From positions 1 to 7,454 of the forward strand of contig JALQTL010000405.1 of NCBI GenBank assembly GCA_023260935.1: a stretch of DNA of 7,454 nt, read 5' to 3'. The notes beneath the pieces were generated by a model. That model was given only the letters and a program-made list of their open reading frames with translations. It did not search any database and was not told the origin of the DNA. This document shows positions 5,021-7,454 of the stretch, one piece after another. How positions within the stretch are numbered: the stretch's first letter is position 1; every line of letters begins with the position of its first letter. Position numbers and translations under genes: made by a program. This stretch comes from Paracoccaceae bacterium (GTDB lineage Bacteria > Pseudomonadota > Alphaproteobacteria > Rhodobacterales > Rhodobacteraceae).

Positions 5021-7442
5021 TCAGCCGTGCAGGCCCAGATCGCGGGCGATCTTCCAGATCCGCCAGTGATCGTGCGGCATGTGGCTTTGCCGCAGGCCAA
5101 AGGCACGAAAGGCATCATGCACCGCGTTTGAAAACGCCGGGACCGAGCCGACATTCGGACTTTCCCCCACGCCTTTTGCCCCAATGGGGTGGTGTGGTGA
5201 GGGGGTTTCCGTGTGGTCGGTGGTGTAATGCGGCGTCTCCCATGCCGTAGGCAGGAAGAAATCCATCAGCGTGCCGGTCTTTACGTTGCCGATCTCGTCA
5301 TAGGCAATCTCTTGCCCCATGGCGATGGCATAGCCTTCGGTGGCCCCGCCATGCACCTGCCCTTCGATGATCATCGGGTTGATGCGGGTGCCGCAATCGT
5401 CCAGCGCATAGAACTGGCGAACTTCATGCTCGCCAGTATCCACGTCAATCTCCATCACCGCGATATAGGCGCCGAAGGGGTAGGTCATGTTCGGCGGGTC
5501 ATAGTAGCTGACGGCCTCCAGCCCCGGTTCGATGCCGGGAATGGCCTGATTATAGGCAGCATAGGCGATGTCCTTCATCGTCTTGAACCGTTCCGGCGCA
5601 CCTTTCACCTGAAAGCGGTCCACATCCCATTCCAGATCGCCGTCATGAACCTCCAGCAGATAGGCGGCAATCATCTGCGCCTTGGCGCGGATCTTGCGCC
5701 CGCAGAGCGCAGTTGCCGCCCCCGCCACGGGGGTGGACCGGCTGCCATAGGTGCCAAGGCCGTAAGGGGCGGTATCGGTATCGCCTTCCTCGACGGTGAT
5801 GCTGTCGGCCGACAGGCCGATCTCGCTGGCGATGATCTGCGCGAAGGTCGTGGCATGCCCCTGGCCCTGGCTGATGGTGCCAAGCCGCGCGATGGCCGAT
5901 CCGGTGGGGTGGATGCGGATTTCGCAGCTGTCGAACATGCCCATGCCAAGGATATCACAGTTCTTCACCGGCCCGGCGCCCACGATTTCAGTGAAATGGG
6001 TCAGGCCAATGCCCAGAAGCTTGCGCGTCTTTCCCGCCTTGAAATCGGCCAGCCGCTGCGCCTGTTGGGCGCGCAGGCCCTTGTAGTTCACCGCCTCCAG
6101 CGCCCTGTCCCAGGCCGTGTGGTAATCGCCCGAGTCATATTCCCAGCCAAGGGCCGACTGATAGGGGAACTGGTCTTTTCGGATGAAGTTGATCCGGCGC
6201 AGTTCGGCGGCATCCATGTTCAGCTCGATCGCCAGCACCTCGATCATCCGCTCGATGAAATAGGCGGCTTCTGTGACACGGAAGGAACAGCGGTAAGCCA
6301 CCCCGCCCGGGGCCTTGTTGGTATAGACGCCATCGACACCCACATAAGCCACGGGAATGTCGTAAGATCCGGTGCAGATGGAAAAGAAGCCGGCGGGGAA
6401 TTTCGTCGGGTCAGCACAGGCGTCAAAGGCGCCATGGTCTGCGGTTACATGGCAGTGCAGGGCGGTAATCCTTCCCTCACGCGTGGCGCTGATCCGGCCC
6501 TTCATCCAGTAGTCGCGGGCAAAGGCCGTGGCCATCAGGTTGTCCATCCGGTCTTCGACCCATTTCACCGGCTTGCCCGTGACGATAGAGGCCACGATGG
6601 CGCAGACATAACCGGGATAGACCCCGACCTTGTTGCCAAAGCCCCCCCCCGATATCGGGGCTGACAACACGGATGTTGTGTTCCTCGATCCCAGACAGAA
6701 GGCTTGCGACCGTGCGCACCACATGGGGTGCCTGAAATGTGCCCCAGACGGTCAGTTTGCCGTTCACCTTGTCCATGCTGGCCACACAGCCACAGGTTTC
6801 CAGCGGGCAGGGGTGGGTGCGGTGGTAATAGACCATTTCCTCGGCCACCACCTCGGCGCTGTCCAGCGCCTGATCGGTGGCTTCCTTGTCACCTACTTCC
6901 CACAGGAAGATGTGGTTGTGGTGTTTGCGCGGCCCATGGGCGCCCGACATGATGCCGTTCAGATCCTCGCGCAGCACGGGCGCATCAGGGGCAAGCGCCT
7001 TGAACGGATCCACCACGACGGGCAGCTCCTCGTAATCCACCTCGACCAGTTCGATGGCATCGGCGGCAATATAGCGGTCTGTCGCCACCACGAAGGCCAC
7101 TTCCTGTCCCTGAAACAGCACCTTGCCATCGGCCAGCACCATCTGCTTGTCACCCGCAAGGGTGGGCATCCAGTGCAGGTTCAAGGGCGCGAGGTCGGCC
7201 GCCGTCAGCACCGCCACCACGCCGGGCAGGGCGCGCGCGGCATCGGCATTGATGGATTTCACCCGGGCATGGGCATAGGGGCTGCGGACGAAGTCGCCAA
7301 ACAGCATGCCGGGCATCTTGATGTCATCGACATAATTGCCCTTGCCTTGGGTAAAGCGCACGTCTTCAACCCGCTTGCGCGATGATCCAAGGCCTTTCAG
7401 CTTTTCGATCCGTTCGTCACGGGTGGGGGACTGATCGTTCAT
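5021..7442 (-). CDS. coxL: CoxL, form I aerobic carbon monoxide dehydrogenase large (catalytic) subunit, interrupted by a one-base frameshift
   Basis: The catalytic subunit of the Mo-Cu CO dehydrogenase, which oxidises CO with water to CO2 and passes electrons through the small (Fe-S) and medium (FAD) subunits to the respiratory chain. Residues 1-267 are read from 7442 in one frame and continue as SPDIGGG. Directly after, FGNKVGVYPG and the rest are in another frame. Removing one base from the nine-G run at 6642-6650 joins them into 806 residues; the O. carboxidovorans protein has 809. After joining, Gln237 (in TFQAPH), Cys385 (in AYRCSFR), Phe387 and Glu760 (in GVGES) each fall three positions before Gln240, Cys388, Phe390 and Glu763 of that enzyme. 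AYRCSFR is the form I signature; form II has AYRGAGR. Cofactor stretches QGQGH (525-529) and GLGTYGSRST (561-570) are present. Unjoined, translation would end at 6477 after 321 residues and lose the Mo-Cu site. The ATG at 7442 follows GGAGG by seven bases. Confidence 0.9.
6642..6650 (-). repeat. Nine-G homopolymer at the coxL frameshift
   Basis: On the coding strand GATATC is followed by nine G, then C and TTT. The conserved family sequence DIGGGFGNK needs eight G before the C (codons GGG GGG GGC TTT). The extra G shifts the frame and gives DIGGGLWQQ. Homopolymers of this length are common sites both of sequencing error and of real slippage during replication or transcription. Confidence 0.9.
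6647..6660. repeat. 14-base perfect palindrome abutting the coxL homopolymer
   Basis: CCCCGATATCGGGG reads the same on both strands and shares four bases with the C/G run. It lies wholly inside coxL, encoding the SPDIGG turn, so its first explanation is coding constraint on GAT ATC GGG. It could promote slipped or folded DNA next to the run and so help to explain the length error. Confidence 0.6.
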
Positions 7443-7454
7443 TCCGCGGCCTCC
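7439..7454 (-). CDS. Possible 3' end of the upstream cox gene (coxS expected), edge fragment
   Basis: On the coding strand the last bases before coxL can be read as Glu-Ala-Ala-Glu-stop, with the TGA overlapping the coxL ATG as ATGA. In carboxidotroph clusters coxS usually lies directly before coxL. Only four codons are visible, so neither the reading frame nor the identity can be tested here, and the same bases also carry the coxL ribosome-binding site. Confidence 0.25.
7450..7454 (-). promoter_or_regulatory. Ribosome binding site of coxL
   Basis: GGAGG on the coding strand, seven bases before the ATG at 7442, supports that ATG as the coxL start. The resulting N-terminus (MNDQSPTRDERIEKLKG) is only three residues shorter than the O. 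carboxidovorans protein. Confidence 0.7.

Noticed and set aside
6477..6641. coxL continuing in its first frame after the G run, as a genuine short protein
   Set aside because: After GGG the residues become LWQQGRGLSR and lose all family resemblance, while the conserved sequence resumes at once in the other frame.
6642..6650. Programmed ribosomal frameshifting as the designed way to make CoxL
   Set aside because: I know of no programmed shift in this family, the reading would need a +1 shift in a G run without a recognisable stimulator, and a single homopolymer base error explains it more simply.
5213..6664. Long open frame of 483 codons on the plus strand
   Set aside because: It lies wholly antisense to coxL, has no recognisable domain, and is expected from the high GC codon bias of the real gene on the other strand.
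5021..7442. CoxL as xanthine dehydrogenase XdhB or form II CoxL-like protein
   Set aside because: The AYRCSFR motif, total length after joining, and the coxD, coxE and coxF neighbours fit form I CO dehydrogenase.

Overview
The window is GC-rich and tightly packed, and every gene I can support lies on the minus strand. Gene content, codon use and family resemblance suggest an alphaproteobacterium, probably of the Rhodobacter/Roseobacter group; this is an inference, because there is no rRNA or other taxonomic marker here.

Right half, read right to left (7442 to 2094): part of an aerobic carbon monoxide dehydrogenase operon in the order coxL-coxD-coxE-coxF. This is the same order as the start of the accessory block in the classical Oligotropha carboxidovorans cox cluster. 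CoxL is the molybdenum/copper catalytic subunit and carries the form I active-site motif AYRCSFR. CoxD (MoxR-type AAA+ ATPase), CoxE (von Willebrand A protein) and CoxF (XdhC-like protein) are the maturation factors thought to build and insert the Mo-Cu active site. coxD/coxE and coxE/coxF overlap by ATGA, and a GC-rich hairpin lies in the short gap between coxL and coxD. coxM and coxS would be expected beyond the right edge. The last bases before coxL can be read as the end of such an upstream gene, also with an ATGA overlap.

The main anomaly is that coxL is split into two frames. A run of nine G (coding strand, 6642-6650) holds one base more than the reading frame allows. With eight G the gene encodes 806 residues, and the putative Gln, Cys and Glu active-site residues all fall exactly three positions before their O. 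carboxidovorans counterparts. The break is therefore a single-base length change in a homopolymer. It is most likely a sequencing error, less likely a real mutation or phase-variable tract.

Left half (2021 to 1): an amidase-signature hydrolase resembling 6-aminohexanoate cyclic-dimer hydrolase, followed by the start of a PotA-like ABC transporter ATPase that runs off the left edge. Both are preceded by the same 10-base element (TGATCAAAAC on the coding strand) close to the start codon. This suggests a shared regulator or promoter architecture for an uptake-plus-hydrolysis unit separate from CO oxidation.

No RNA genes, insertion sequences, CRISPR arrays or non-coding stretches over 300 bases were seen. 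I see no wholly novel system; the points worth following are the coxL frameshift and the paired TGATCAAAAC elements.
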